A stretch of DNA of 64,000 nucleotides from Agarivorans sp050870875 (GCF_050870875.2 NZ_CP194041.2:4774001-4838000); one strand, 5' to 3'; shown: positions 45,150 through 54,379, counted from the stretch's first letter. Numbers and translations: made by a program. The notes: generated by a model from the sequence alone, not told the origin.

Positions 45150-46064
45150 ATGCGAAAATTTATAATATTTGCCCCGTCATATGACGAAACCGTGGGGGGC
45201 GCAATCGTACTTCACAAGCTTTGTCATGTGATCAACAAATTAGGCTTTAAAGCTTATCTCTTCCCTAGCTTTGATTCTGAATTAACGAATAAATATCACT
45301 TTTTAAAGCCTACCAAGCAGATTTTCAACTCTCTTTTCCATAAAAGAGACCGGAAATTTAGAGTCAATCCTAGCTTTTTAACGCCCATCTATACTGGGCA
45401 ATTATCAGCTTTAAATGACGACTACGTCGTGGTTTACCCTGAAACTGTATTAGGGAATCCTCTGCAAGCTAAAAATATCGTTCGCTGGCTACTGCATGAG
45501 CCTGGCTATCATACGGGTCAATTCTGTTTCGGTAGAAATGAGCTTATTTACAAGTTTAGTAGCGGCATAAAAGATTTCATCGTCGATAGTTCGCTAACAT
45601 CATCACTGCTGTTAAAGGTGATTCATTATCCTCTAGAGCACTACAATACAGAATCAACAGCTAAAGTACGCTCTGGCACCGCATACTGTTTACGTAAAGG
45701 TGCAAACAAAGCAATGATGCATGATCTTAACGACTCGATTCTTATCGACAATAAGTCGAACGCTGAAATTGCGGCCATTTTTAAGTCTGTTAAAAGCTTT
45801 ATTTCCTACGATACCTTAACTGCCTATTCTGTTTTTGCCGTACTGTGTGGCTGTCAATCAATCATTATACCGGACCAAGGTGTATCAGAAGAACAATGGT
45901 ACCCTAAGGCCGAAGACAGATATGGCCTCGCCTATGGCTTTAACAATATACACAAAGCTGAAGAAACAGCCCACTTAGTATTGCCGAGGGTTCTTAACGA
46001 AGAAAGAGGCGTTGAAAAGCTGGTCTCACAATTCTTACTAGAGACCCAAAACTTTTTTGCTTAA
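45150..46064 (+). CDS. Hypothetical protein, glycosyltransferase-like
   Basis: 304 residues with no clear membrane helix. It begins KFIIFAPSYDETVGGAIVLHKLC, like a GT-B enzyme N-terminus, and has VVYPETVLGNPLQAKNIVRWLLHEPG, a pattern of nucleotide-sugar-dependent GT-B proteins. The C-terminal DTLTAYSVFAVLCGCQSIIIPD resembles the donor-site helix. AT-rich, and three bases after the previous gene. Function unproven; a glycosyltransferase is likely from fold-like pattern and context. Confidence 0.6.
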   Translation: MRKFIIFAPSYDETVGGAIVLHKLCHVINKLGFKAYLFPSFDSELTNKYHFLKPTKQIFNSLFHKRDRKFRVNPSFLTPIYTGQLSALNDDYVVVYPETVLGNPLQAKNIVRWLLHEPGYHTGQFCFGRNELIYKFSSGIKDFIVDSSLTSSLLLKVIHYPLEHYNTESTAKVRSGTAYCLRKGANKAMMHDLNDSILIDNKSNAEIAAIFKSVKSFISYDTLTAYSVFAVLCGCQSIIIPDQGVSEEQWYPKAEDRYGLAYGFNNIHKAEETAHLVLPRVLNEERGVEKLVSQFLLETQNFFA

Positions 46065-46115
46065 GCGACGAATGTCTTGGCATTTTTATATGACGACTAA
46101 CGGTAAACCATCACC

Positions 46116-47258
46116 ATGGATATAAAGTTTAATACGCCTTACATTTCAGGAAAAGAACTCTACTACATAGCGCAAGCTGTCATGGGAGGCTATTCGGCTG
46201 GCGATGGGCCTTTTGGTAAGCGCTGTGAGGATAGCTTAAATCAGCTATTATCTATTAAAAATAGCGTTTTACTAACTACATCCTGCACTTCAGCCATGGA
46301 GATAGCCGCATTAGAGCTTAAGCTCTCTAGTCAAGACGAGTTTATACTGCCTTCCTATACCTTTGTATCGACAGCGAATGCCTTTTGCCTCAGAGGCGCT
46401 AAGCCTATCTTTGCAGATATCGATCCTATCACCTTAAATATAGATTTGGCCCATGTTGAAAGCCTCATTTCATCGGCGACAAAAGCATTAGTTCCAGTTC
46501 ACTATGCGGGTATTAGCTGTGATATGGAGCAATTAATGTCAATTAGCCACTCTGCAAATATTCCAGTTATTGAAGATGCCGCACAGGCAATAGGCTCTAG
46601 TTATAAGGGGCAAGCATTAGGCACTTTTGGAGACTATGCCGCCTTTAGTTTTCATGAGACAAAAAATATTATTTGCGGAGAAGGTGGAGCCTTAGTTTGT
46701 AAAACAAATAAACTCAAAGAAGCCAGTGAAATTATTCGTGAAAAAGGTACTAACAGAGCACAGTTTTTCCGAGGCCAAGTCGACAAATATACATGGACAT
46801 CTATAGGCTCTTCTTACGTATTATCTGATTTATCTGCTGCATTTTTATTTGCTCAATTAGAAAACTTTAATGAAATACAGCAACGCAGAATGGCTGTTTA
46901 CAATTGCTATTCCAAGCGCTTAGCCATACTTGAGCAGCAAGGCTTGGCAAAGTTGCCTAACATTCCAAACTACAATACCCATAACGGGCATATCTTTTAC
47001 TTGCTGTTAGAAGATTTGGACACTCGACAACGCTTAATTGCCTTCCTTAAAGAAAAGGGAATTATGGCAGTGTTTCATTACGTTCCACTGCATTCTTCCC
47101 CTATGGGCGAATCTCTCGGCTACAAAAAGGGCATGCTACCAGTCACGGAAAAAGTGAGTGATACCTTATTAAGATTGCCTTTATGTTCAGCCTACGATGA
47201 AGACATTGCCAATACCGTATCCGATGCGGTTCTGGAGTTTTTTGGGCTACAAAAATGA
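46116..47258 (+). CDS. wecE: dTDP-4-amino-4,6-dideoxygalactose transaminase (WecE/RffA type)
   Basis: PLP-dependent DegT/DnrJ aminotransferase, 380 residues, that makes dTDP-4-amino-4,6-dideoxy-D-galactose from dTDP-4-keto-6-deoxyglucose. Very like E. coli WecE: SYTFVSTANAFCLRGAKP, PVHYAGISCDME, VIEDAAQ, the PLP lysine Lys183 in SFHETKN, EKGTNRAQFFRGQVDKYTW. In E. coli WecD then acetylates the amine. Here a formyltransferase gene takes that place. No rffG/rffH or rmlA/rmlB genes lie in the window. Confidence 0.88.
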   Translation: MDIKFNTPYISGKELYYIAQAVMGGYSAGDGPFGKRCEDSLNQLLSIKNSVLLTTSCTSAMEIAALELKLSSQDEFILPSYTFVSTANAFCLRGAKPIFADIDPITLNIDLAHVESLISSATKALVPVHYAGISCDMEQLMSISHSANIPVIEDAAQAIGSSYKGQALGTFGDYAAFSFHETKNIICGEGGALVCKTNKLKEASEIIREKGTNRAQFFRGQVDKYTWTSIGSSYVLSDLSAAFLFAQLENFNEIQQRRMAVYNCYSKRLAILEQQGLAKLPNIPNYNTHNGHIFYLLLEDLDTRQRLIAFLKEKGIMAVFHYVPLHSSPMGESLGYKKGMLPVTEKVSDTLLRLPLCSAYDEDIANTVSDAVLEFFGLQK

Positions 47259-48136
47259 ATATTACTTTTTTCTTCATGACACAAAAAGCATATGACTGCT
47301 TACCTGTAATAAAACGCTTAAACAAAACCGTTAATCCGCTTGTTGTTATTGGTCAAGATCCGTCAGTAGAAAACGACTATTCAAAAGGTATGGTCAGCTA
47401 CTGTGAAGAACACAATATAGCTTATTGCTTAAAACAGGATTATCCCAACGACAACCAAGCAGAGTATGCTGTAGCCATAGGCTGGAGATGGATGCTCACA
47501 AATTTAGATTGTGAACTAATCGTATTCCATGACTCGTTATTACCTAAATACCGTGGGTTTAATCCTTTAGTTTCTGCGCTAATAAATGGTGAGCCAGAAG
47601 TTGGTGTCACGGCATTAAAAGCTAACCTAGAATTTGATGCAGGTGATATTGTAGGGCAGCAATCTGTTCACATTAGCTACCCCATTAAAATTCAACAGGC
47701 CATCACTTTAGTTAGTCGATGTTACCAAGACTTACTAGATCGAGTCTTAATTAGCATGCTGAACGAAAACCTAAGTTATCAAGCTCAAGACACAAGCTTA
47801 GCGACTTACAGTGTGTGGAGAGATGAACGTGATTATCAAATTAATTGGAGCGACGATGCGAGAAAAATAGCACGTTTTGTTGATGCTATTGGTTATCCTT
47901 ATAAGGGGGCTCAAACAACCATAAATGGCGAGCCTTGCCACATCACCGACGTCGAGGTGGTTGAGCCTTTTAAAGTAGAAAACAGAGTCGCTGGCAAGGT
48001 AATGTTCATTAAAGCGGGCCAGCCTGTTGTTCTTTGTGGAAATGGCGCAATTAAAATCATCAATGGCCACTACGAAGACCAAAGGCCATTGGTACCTCTA
48101 GAAAAGTTCCGTAGTCGCTTTGGAGATGAGAAATAG
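47255..48136 (+). CDS. Sugar N-formyltransferase (predicted, 4-amino-4,6-dideoxyhexose)
   Basis: 293 residues, with the Formyl_trans_N fold over about 1-180 and a C-terminal domain. The catalytic loop is FHDSLLPKYRGFNPL (His92), and the later FDAGDI carries the conserved Asp. The usual N-x-H is V-F-H here: Val90 stands where Asn is expected. It overlaps wecE by four bases, so the likely substrate is the 4-amino sugar nucleotide made by WecE, giving a 4-formamido sugar. Methionyl-tRNA formyltransferase is excluded by context and the divergent sequence. Confidence 0.8.
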   Translation: MNITFFFMTQKAYDCLPVIKRLNKTVNPLVVIGQDPSVENDYSKGMVSYCEEHNIAYCLKQDYPNDNQAEYAVAIGWRWMLTNLDCELIVFHDSLLPKYRGFNPLVSALINGEPEVGVTALKANLEFDAGDIVGQQSVHISYPIKIQQAITLVSRCYQDLLDRVLISMLNENLSYQAQDTSLATYSVWRDERDYQINWSDDARKIARFVDAIGYPYKGAQTTINGEPCHITDVEVVEPFKVENRVAGKVMFIKAGQPVVLCGNGAIKIINGHYEDQRPLVPLEKFRSRFGDEK

Positions 48137-48162
48137 CCATCTAGCATTTGAGCAAGATGGCT
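48135..48162. terminator. Bidirectional terminator between the glycan operon and tdh
   Basis: Perfect 8-bp stem AGCCATCT and AGATGGCT with a 12-base loop, starting at the formyltransferase stop and ending six bases before the end of tdh. The genes converge here, so it may end both transcripts. Confidence 0.6.
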
Positions 48163-48168
48163 CTTCCA

Positions 48169-49200
48169 TCAAGTCCAATCCAAAATCACCTTGCCGCTTT
48201 GCCCAGAGCGCATCGCGTCAAAGCCTTGTTGAAAATCATCAACATGATAATGGTGAGTAATGATAGGGCTTAAATCAAGACCTGATTGTACCAAAGATGC
48301 CATTTTGTACCACGTTTCAAACATCTCTCGCCCGTAGATGCCTTTAATCACCAGACCTTTAAAAATCACTTGGCTCCAATCGATGCTCATGTCGCTGGGA
48401 GGGATCCCCAACATCGCCACTTTACCGCCATGATTCATCAGCTCTAACATCGAGCAAAAAGCAGTCGGCACGCCTGACATTTCCAGGCCAACATCAAAGC
48501 CTTCGGTCATCTTAAGTTCGCTCATGGTATCACTCAGTGCTTGCTTAGCGACGTTCACCACTCGCGTTGCGCCCATTTTCTTGGCTAAATCGAGGCGGTA
48601 ATCATTCACATCGGTCACCACCACATGCCGCGCACCAACATGTCTACAAATCGCAGCGGCCATGACCCCAATGGGGCCTGCGCCGGTAATCAGTACATCT
48701 TCACCCACCAGATCAAAGGATAAAGCACTGTGTACCGCGTTGCCAAAAGGGTCAAAAATGGCGGCAAGGTCATCGCTAATTTCATCGGGTAACTTAAAGG
48801 CATTCACCGCAGGGATCACTAAGTATTCGGAGAAACAACCGGTGCGGTTCACCCCCACACCGACGGTATTACGACACAAATGAGTACGCCCACCGCGACA
48901 GTTACGGCAATGGCCACAGGTAATATGACCCTCACCGGAGACCCGATCACCAACCGAAAAACCACGCACTTCCTGACCAATATCGACCACCTCTCCGGCA
49001 TATTCATGGCCAATTACCATGGGGACAGGAATGGTTTTTTGGGACCACTCATCCCAGTTGTAAATGTGGACATCGGTACCACAAATAGCGGTTTTATTGA
49101 TTTTGATTAACAGATCGTTATGACCAAGCTCTGGCATTTCCACTTGGGTCATCCAAATGCCGGGCTCCGCCTTCAGTTTTGCTAAGGCCTTAATAGTCAT
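48169..49200 (-). CDS. tdh: L-threonine 3-dehydrogenase
   Basis: Zinc-dependent MDR enzyme (343 residues, E. coli 341) that oxidises threonine to 2-amino-3-ketobutyrate. Catalytic zinc ligands are Cys40 and His65-Glu66. Structural zinc cysteines lie at 95, 98, 101 and 109 in CGHCRNCRGGRTHLC. Its start overlaps kbl's end by four bases, so kbl and tdh form the classic kbl-tdh operon. In E. coli this operon is Lrp-controlled. I did not identify an Lrp site here. Confidence 0.97.
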   Translation of the reverse strand: MTIKALAKLKAEPGIWMTQVEMPELGHNDLLIKINKTAICGTDVHIYNWDEWSQKTIPVPMVIGHEYAGEVVDIGQEVRGFSVGDRVSGEGHITCGHCRNCRGGRTHLCRNTVGVGVNRTGCFSEYLVIPAVNAFKLPDEISDDLAAIFDPFGNAVHSALSFDLVGEDVLITGAGPIGVMAAAICRHVGARHVVVTDVNDYRLDLAKKMGATRVVNVAKQALSDTMSELKMTEGFDVGLEMSGVPTAFCSMLELMNHGGKVAMLGIPPSDMSIDWSQVIFKGLVIKGIYGREMFETWYKMASLVQSGLDLSPIITHHYHVDDFQQGFDAMRSGQSGKVILDWT

Positions 49201-50390
49201 GCAATCACTCCTAGTTCTTTACCCACCTCAGTGAAGGCTGCTACTGCATGTGCTAACTGCTCGCGCGTGTGCGCAGCAGAAATCTGAGTGCGGATCCGCG
49301 CTTGGCCTTTTGGCACTACCGGGAAGGAAAAACCAATCACGTAAATGCCGCGCTCTAACAACTTATCAGCAAAGCAACTCGCCAATTTGGCGTCACCCAA
49401 CATCACCGGAATAATCGCATGGTCGGCACCACCTAGCGCAAAACCCGCCTTGCTCATTTCCTCTCTAAAATACGCGACGTTGTCCCACAGCTGTTTGCGC
49501 AAAGCATCGCCTTCGGCCAATAGTTCCAGCACTTTAAGTGAAGCACTCACAATGGCTGGGGCCAGTGAGTTGGAAAATAAATAAGGGCGTGAACGTTGGC
49601 GCAACCAATCAATCACTTCTTTTTTAGCTGCGGTAAAACCACCCGATGCGCCGCCCATGGCTTTACCCAAGGTACCGGTAATAATATCCACTCGACCCAT
49701 CACCTGATGATACTCATGGGTGCCACGCCCCCCTGCGCCAACAAAACCAACCGCGTGGGAATCATCCACCATCACCATCGCATTATATTTGTCGGCTAAA
49801 TCACAAATGCCAGGCAGGTTAGCAATTACCCCATCCATAGAAAACACCCCATCGGTGGCGATCAGCTTAAAGCGCGCACCAGCGGCATCGGCATCCTTTA
49901 AGCATTGCTCTAATTCGGTGAGATCATTATTGGCATAACGGAAGCGTTTCGCTTTACATAAACGCACCCCATCAATGATCGATGCATGATTGAGCGCATC
50001 GGAGATAATCGCATCTTCAGGGCCTAACAAAGTTTCAAACAAACCTGCATTGGCATCAAAGCAAGAAGAGTAAAGGATGGTATCTTCCATCCCAAGGAAT
50101 TCACTCAAGCCCCGTTCTAACTGTTTATGAATATCTTGGGTGCCACAAATAAAGCGCACCGAAGCGGCGCCAAAGCCATGGCTATCTAGGCCCGTTTTGG
50201 CGGCTTCAATCAAGGCTGGAGAGTTTGCTAAACCCAAATAGTTGTTGGCACAGAAGTTAATTACTGGGCCCTGCGCCACCGTAATATTGGCTTGCTGCTG
50301 AGAACTAATTACCCGTTCCTGTTTGTACAGGCCATCGTCTTTAACTTGTTGCAATTGCTGCTGAATATAAGAAGAAAAAGAAGCCGTCAT
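49197..50390 (-). CDS. kbl: 2-amino-3-ketobutyrate coenzyme A ligase
   Basis: PLP-dependent alpha-oxoamine synthase, 397 residues, that cleaves 2-amino-3-ketobutyrate with CoA to glycine and acetyl-CoA. The PLP lysine is Lys243 in TGTLGKAMGGASGG. Other blocks are NYLGLANSPALIEAAK and VDDSHAVGFVGAGGRG. It is coupled to tdh. Length equals E. coli Kbl (398). Confidence 0.97.
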   Translation of the reverse strand: MTASFSSYIQQQLQQVKDDGLYKQERVISSQQQANITVAQGPVINFCANNYLGLANSPALIEAAKTGLDSHGFGAASVRFICGTQDIHKQLERGLSEFLGMEDTILYSSCFDANAGLFETLLGPEDAIISDALNHASIIDGVRLCKAKRFRYANNDLTELEQCLKDADAAGARFKLIATDGVFSMDGVIANLPGICDLADKYNAMVMVDDSHAVGFVGAGGRGTHEYHQVMGRVDIITGTLGKAMGGASGGFTAAKKEVIDWLRQRSRPYLFSNSLAPAIVSASLKVLELLAEGDALRKQLWDNVAYFREEMSKAGFALGGADHAIIPVMLGDAKLASCFADKLLERGIYVIGFSFPVVPKGQARIRTQISAAHTREQLAHAVAAFTEVGKELGVIA

Positions 50391-50472
50391 AACACACCTA
50401 ATTAAAAGCCAGAATTCTGGCTGAATTATAGTGATTTGTTTGGCAAATTCAGCTTATATTCTAAATAAAATG

Positions 50473-51117
50473 CTATTTTTTGCGCTGTGCACACTCTGAA
50501 TAGTGTTGGTGCAATCGCTGATAAATACTCATCGACTGTTCTGTAAAATAAGGTCGTAGAATAAACAGTATTTTTAACACCCCCTCATAGAGTCGCGGTT
50601 TAGTGATTAGTCCGCCTTTTAGTTGCGCACTCTGGTAGCCGATCCAAGCACCAATGATGAATTTAATGCTATCCGCCAATTCGACTAGGCTGGCATCATC
50701 GCCCGTAATAAAGCGACTATCTCGAAACTGCACCAGTATATCCCGGCTCCATTTTTCCAGCTCGGTTTGTAAGGCCTGATATTTGGCTTCAAGCAAGGGA
50801 TCTCGGGCCAATAACTCTAATAAATTGGCGTACATAAAACGGAAGCGCCACATCAGTTCAAAGCTTGCATCCAAATATTGCATCACATGATCGAGCGTTA
50901 ATAGTTGATCGGCATGCGGGCGAAAACTACTATCAAGCTGCTCAGCATAAAGCTCAAAAATGCTACGAATAATCTCCTGTTTATTACTAAAATGGTAATA
51001 CAGGTTTCCCGGGCTAATGCCTAACTCAGCAGCAATATGATTAGTGCTCACTTGGCGCTCGCCACGCTCATTAAATAACTTCAAAGAAGCATGAATAATT
51101 TTGTCTTTGGTTTTCAT
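50473..51117 (-). CDS. TetR/AcrR-family transcriptional regulator
   Basis: 214 residues. The N-terminal helix-turn-helix (about 1-50) reads IIHASLKLFNERGERQVSTNHIAAELGISPGNLYYHF, typical TetR, and the rest is the helical ligand domain. It lies 82 bases upstream of kbl on the same strand and is divergent from hldD, so it could regulate either; the ligand is unknown. Confidence 0.87.
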   Translation of the reverse strand: MKTKDKIIHASLKLFNERGERQVSTNHIAAELGISPGNLYYHFSNKQEIIRSIFELYAEQLDSSFRPHADQLLTLDHVMQYLDASFELMWRFRFMYANLLELLARDPLLEAKYQALQTELEKWSRDILVQFRDSRFITGDDASLVELADSIKFIIGAWIGYQSAQLKGGLITKPRLYEGVLKILFILRPYFTEQSMSIYQRLHQHYSECAQRKK

Positions 51118-51273
51118 TTAGCTGTTACGTTGCCAGTTATATTATTGTGATACCTGTAAACGCCTCCAAAATCCAGTTTTTATTCACTGTTTTCCACTGG
51201 TCACGCAATTGCTATTCGGCGCATCACAGCATAAAATCCTTGCACTCATGGCAAATTTTAGAATGGTAGAATT

Positions 51274-52230
51274 ATGATTATTGTAACCGGCGGAGCTGGC
51301 TTTATTGGCGCCAACATAGTGAAGAGCTTAAATGAGCTAGGCCATAACGACATCATCGTGGTTGACGACCTAAAAGACGGCACCAAATTTGTCAACTTAG
51401 TCGATCTGGATATCGCCGATTATCTCGACAAAGATGATTTTATCGCTCGTATCGTCTCCGGTGAAGACCTTGGCGCGGAATACGGCCAAGAGATCGAAGC
51501 CATATTCCACGAAGGTGCCTGCTCTGCCACCACCGAGTGGGATGGCAAATACATGATGGAAAACAATTATGAGTACTCTAAAGAATTACTTCATTATTGT
51601 TTAGAACGTCGTATTCCCTTCCTGTATGCCTCATCGGCGGCCACTTACGGTGATACCGAAACCTTCATCGAAGAAAAACAATACGAAGGCCCACTCAACG
51701 TTTACGGCTATTCAAAACTGCAATTCGACAATTACGTACGCCGTTTACTACCAGAGATAGAGTCACAAGTGGTTGGCTTTCGTTACTTCAATGTTTACGG
51801 CCCACGAGAGCAACACAAAGGCAGTATGGCCAGTGTGGCTTTCCACCTGAACAACCAAGTCAACGATGGGCAAAACCCCAAACTATTTGAAGGCTATGAT
51901 GGTTACGGTAACGGCGGACAGAGCCGCGATTTTGTGTATGTAGGCGATGTAGCTAAAGTTAACTTATGGTTTTGGCAAAATCCCGAACAAAGCGGTATTT
52001 TTAATTTGGGGACAGGTCAGGCGGAACCGTTCCGTTCAGTGGCCGAAGCGGTGATTAAACATCACCAAAAAGGTGAAATTGAATACATTCCCTTCCCCGA
52101 CCACCTCAAAGGTCGCTACCAGAGCTTTACTCAAGCCAATATCGATAAGCTACGCGCCGCAGGTTATAGCGAAGATTTTAAAACCGTCGCCGAGGGCGTT
52201 GCTGAATACATGACTTGGTTGAATAAATAA
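51274..52230 (+). CDS. hldD: ADP-L-glycero-D-manno-heptose 6-epimerase
   Basis: NADP-dependent SDR epimerase, 318 residues, that makes the L,D-heptose donor for LPS inner core. The nucleotide site is VTGGAGFIGANIVKSL at about 4-19, the catalytic YGYSK motif is present (NVYGYSKLQFD), and the SSAATYGD block follows. It begins the inner-core gene block and is followed 43 bases later by waaF, with a small hairpin between. Length is close to E. coli HldD (310). Confidence 0.95.
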   Translation: MIIVTGGAGFIGANIVKSLNELGHNDIIVVDDLKDGTKFVNLVDLDIADYLDKDDFIARIVSGEDLGAEYGQEIEAIFHEGACSATTEWDGKYMMENNYEYSKELLHYCLERRIPFLYASSAATYGDTETFIEEKQYEGPLNVYGYSKLQFDNYVRRLLPEIESQVVGFRYFNVYGPREQHKGSMASVAFHLNNQVNDGQNPKLFEGYDGYGNGGQSRDFVYVGDVAKVNLWFWQNPEQSGIFNLGTGQAEPFRSVAEAVIKHHQKGEIEYIPFPDHLKGRYQSFTQANIDKLRAAGYSEDFKTVAEGVAEYMTWLNK

Positions 52231-52244
52231 ATCTCCCGCGACAA

Positions 52245-52263
52245 AAGGGGCGATAGGCCCCTT
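52245..52263 (+). other. Hairpin between hldD and waaF
   Basis: 7-bp stem AAGGGGC and GCCCCTT with a 5-base loop, 14 bases past the hldD stop and 10 bases before the waaF start. No T-run follows. Probably an RNA processing or partial-attenuation element in the operon. Confidence 0.45.
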
Positions 52264-52273
52264 CAGGTAAAAC

Positions 52274-53311
52274 ATGAAGATATTGGTGGTCGGCCCGTCT
52301 TGGGTGGGTGACATGGTGATGTCACAAAGTTTATATAAAAGCTTAAAACAACTACACCCGCAGGCGCAATTAGACGTATTGGCCCCCGATTGGTGTCGTC
52401 CGATGTTGGAGCGCATGCCGGAGGTAGACAATGCCTTACGGATGCCGCTGGGCCATGGTGATCTGCAACTCGCGGTGCGCTGGAAGCTCGCCAGAGCCAT
52501 CAAAGCTAAAGGCTATGATTGGGCCATCACTCAACCAAATTCGCTCAAAGCAGCACTGGTTCCTTGGTTTGCAGGCATTAAACGCCGTACCGGCTGGAAG
52601 GGAGAGAGCCGTTATGGTGTACTCAACGACCTGCGCAGCAATAAACAAGCCTTCCCACTCATGGTGGAACGTTATGTGTCTTTGGCCTACCCAAAGCAGA
52701 CGATGACTTCTGCCGCTAAGCTTCCGAGCTACCAGCATCCGGCCTTAAGCGCCAACTCAAACAACCAGCAACAGGCACTCAGCCAATTAAACTTAAGCGA
52801 CTCTCAACCCATTTTGGCACTTTGCCCCGGCGCAGAATTTGGCCCCGCCAAGCGCTGGCCAGAGCAACATTATGCAACAGTTGCCCAGCACTGGATTGAA
52901 CAACGTAACGGTCAAGTGTGGATTTTCGGTTCGGATAAAGATCAAGCGGTAGGCGAGCAAATCATCGCTCATTTAGCGGAAGCCTCGCAAAGCGCTTGTT
53001 ATAATCTCGCAGGTAAAACCAAACTAGCCGAAGCAATCGACTTAATGGCGCTGGCCAGCTTAGCCATTAGCAACGACTCCGGCCTAATGCACATCGCCGC
53101 CGCGCTAAAGCTCCCCTTAATCGCAGTGTATGGCTCATCGTCCCCACAATACACCCCGCCACTGACAGATACGGCAGAAATTTTACACACCGATATCGAA
53201 TGCCGCCCTTGCTTTAAGAAAACCTGTCAGTTTGGCCATTTAAAATGCTTAAGCGAATTAGCGCCCGAGCGAGCTATCTTGCTCATCAATAACTTACTCA
53301 CAACATCATGA
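52274..53311 (+). CDS. waaF: ADP-heptose:LPS heptosyltransferase II
   Basis: GT9 enzyme, 345 residues, that adds the second heptose to the inner core. WaaF hallmarks are the start KILVVGPSWVGDMVMSQSLYKSL, LCPGAEFGPAKRWP, the donor-site GKTKLAEAIDLMA and NDSGLMHIAAAL. The Cys-rich end ECRPCFKKTCQFGHLKCL is typical. It follows hldD and precedes another GT9 gene. Confidence 0.93.
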   Translation: MKILVVGPSWVGDMVMSQSLYKSLKQLHPQAQLDVLAPDWCRPMLERMPEVDNALRMPLGHGDLQLAVRWKLARAIKAKGYDWAITQPNSLKAALVPWFAGIKRRTGWKGESRYGVLNDLRSNKQAFPLMVERYVSLAYPKQTMTSAAKLPSYQHPALSANSNNQQQALSQLNLSDSQPILALCPGAEFGPAKRWPEQHYATVAQHWIEQRNGQVWIFGSDKDQAVGEQIIAHLAEASQSACYNLAGKTKLAEAIDLMALASLAISNDSGLMHIAAALKLPLIAVYGSSSPQYTPPLTDTAEILHTDIECRPCFKKTCQFGHLKCLSELAPERAILLINNLLTTS

Positions 53312-53324
53312 TCATAGGAAACTT

Positions 53325-54368
53325 ATGCTACGAATTTTAATTATTCGTTCAGGCGCGCTAGGCGATACTATTTTTGCGAGTGCCGTGATGGAGGTACTTC
53401 ATCAGGCATACCCTCAAGCGAGTTTTGATTGGATAGTCAGTAGCAAATCCATCGGTTTATTTGAACATGATCCGCGAGTGACTCAGTGCTTTAGCCTAAA
53501 ACACCGTAAACTGCCGATTTTTATAAGCTTAGAAAAGCAAGCGATCATTCGTCACAGCAAACAACAACCTTATGATTTAGTGGTCAATCTAGAACATCAC
53601 CCAACCTTTTGTGCTTTGGCAAAAGCCATACAAACCAGAGCCCGCCTCGAAATTAACGATCACCCGATAACTAGCAACAAGGTACCGCACGCTGTAGAAA
53701 CCATGAAACAGCCTCTTTACGCCTTGCTAAGGAATGAGTCCTTAGCAAGCAGCCTTAATCAGCTGAATATTGCAGACATTGGCCCACGGATCATGGGTGA
53801 GCCGCTTGCTAAAATTGAGGCTAAATTTAAACTCCCGAAGCATTACATCGTCTTATGCCCAGGGAATAGCCATTCCAAAAAGAGTAAAATCAACCACAGG
53901 GCATGGCCAGAAGCACATTGGATTCAACTGATTAAGGAATTCGCAAACAGTCAGACGATCGTGCTATTGGGGAGCCAGGCAGACCGCCAGCAAATCGAAC
54001 TTTGGGATCTGCCTAAAAGCTCGTCAATCTTAAACCTTGCAGGCAAAACCAATCTCAGTGAGTTAGTCGCGCTCATAGAACATGCAGTGGTAGCCGTCAC
54101 CACCGATTCGGGCCCGACTCATATCGCATCCGCGGTACAAACACCAAACATTGCACTGATCGGCCCAACCGATCCAGATAGTACCGGTCCCTATCAAACC
54201 CAAGATAATCATTCGCAGATACTGCTATCCAATTTGGATTGTCAGCCTTGTTATGGCACCGATATCCAGCGTCAATGTACGAATAATGAATGTATGAACC
54301 AACTCACTCCAGAGTTAGTTAAGCATACCATCAACAAATATCTTCACGCTTCAATGAGTGAGCAATAA
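53325..54368 (+). CDS. GT9 family glycosyltransferase (WaaQ/heptosyltransferase III-like)
   Basis: 347 residues with GT9 marks LRILIIRSGALGDTIFASAVME, LCPGNSHSKKSK, LNLAGKTNLSELVALIEHA and TTDSGPTHIASAV. A C-terminal Cys cluster reads LDCQPCYGTDIQRQCTNNEC. It is one of five GT9 genes in this region, 13 bases after waaF. A role as heptosyltransferase III is plausible; acceptor unknown. Confidence 0.83.
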   Translation: MLRILIIRSGALGDTIFASAVMEVLHQAYPQASFDWIVSSKSIGLFEHDPRVTQCFSLKHRKLPIFISLEKQAIIRHSKQQPYDLVVNLEHHPTFCALAKAIQTRARLEINDHPITSNKVPHAVETMKQPLYALLRNESLASSLNQLNIADIGPRIMGEPLAKIEAKFKLPKHYIVLCPGNSHSKKSKINHRAWPEAHWIQLIKEFANSQTIVLLGSQADRQQIELWDLPKSSSILNLAGKTNLSELVALIEHAVVAVTTDSGPTHIASAVQTPNIALIGPTDPDSTGPYQTQDNHSQILLSNLDCQPCYGTDIQRQCTNNECMNQLTPELVKHTINKYLHASMSEQ

Positions 54369-54379
54369 AAGGCACAATC

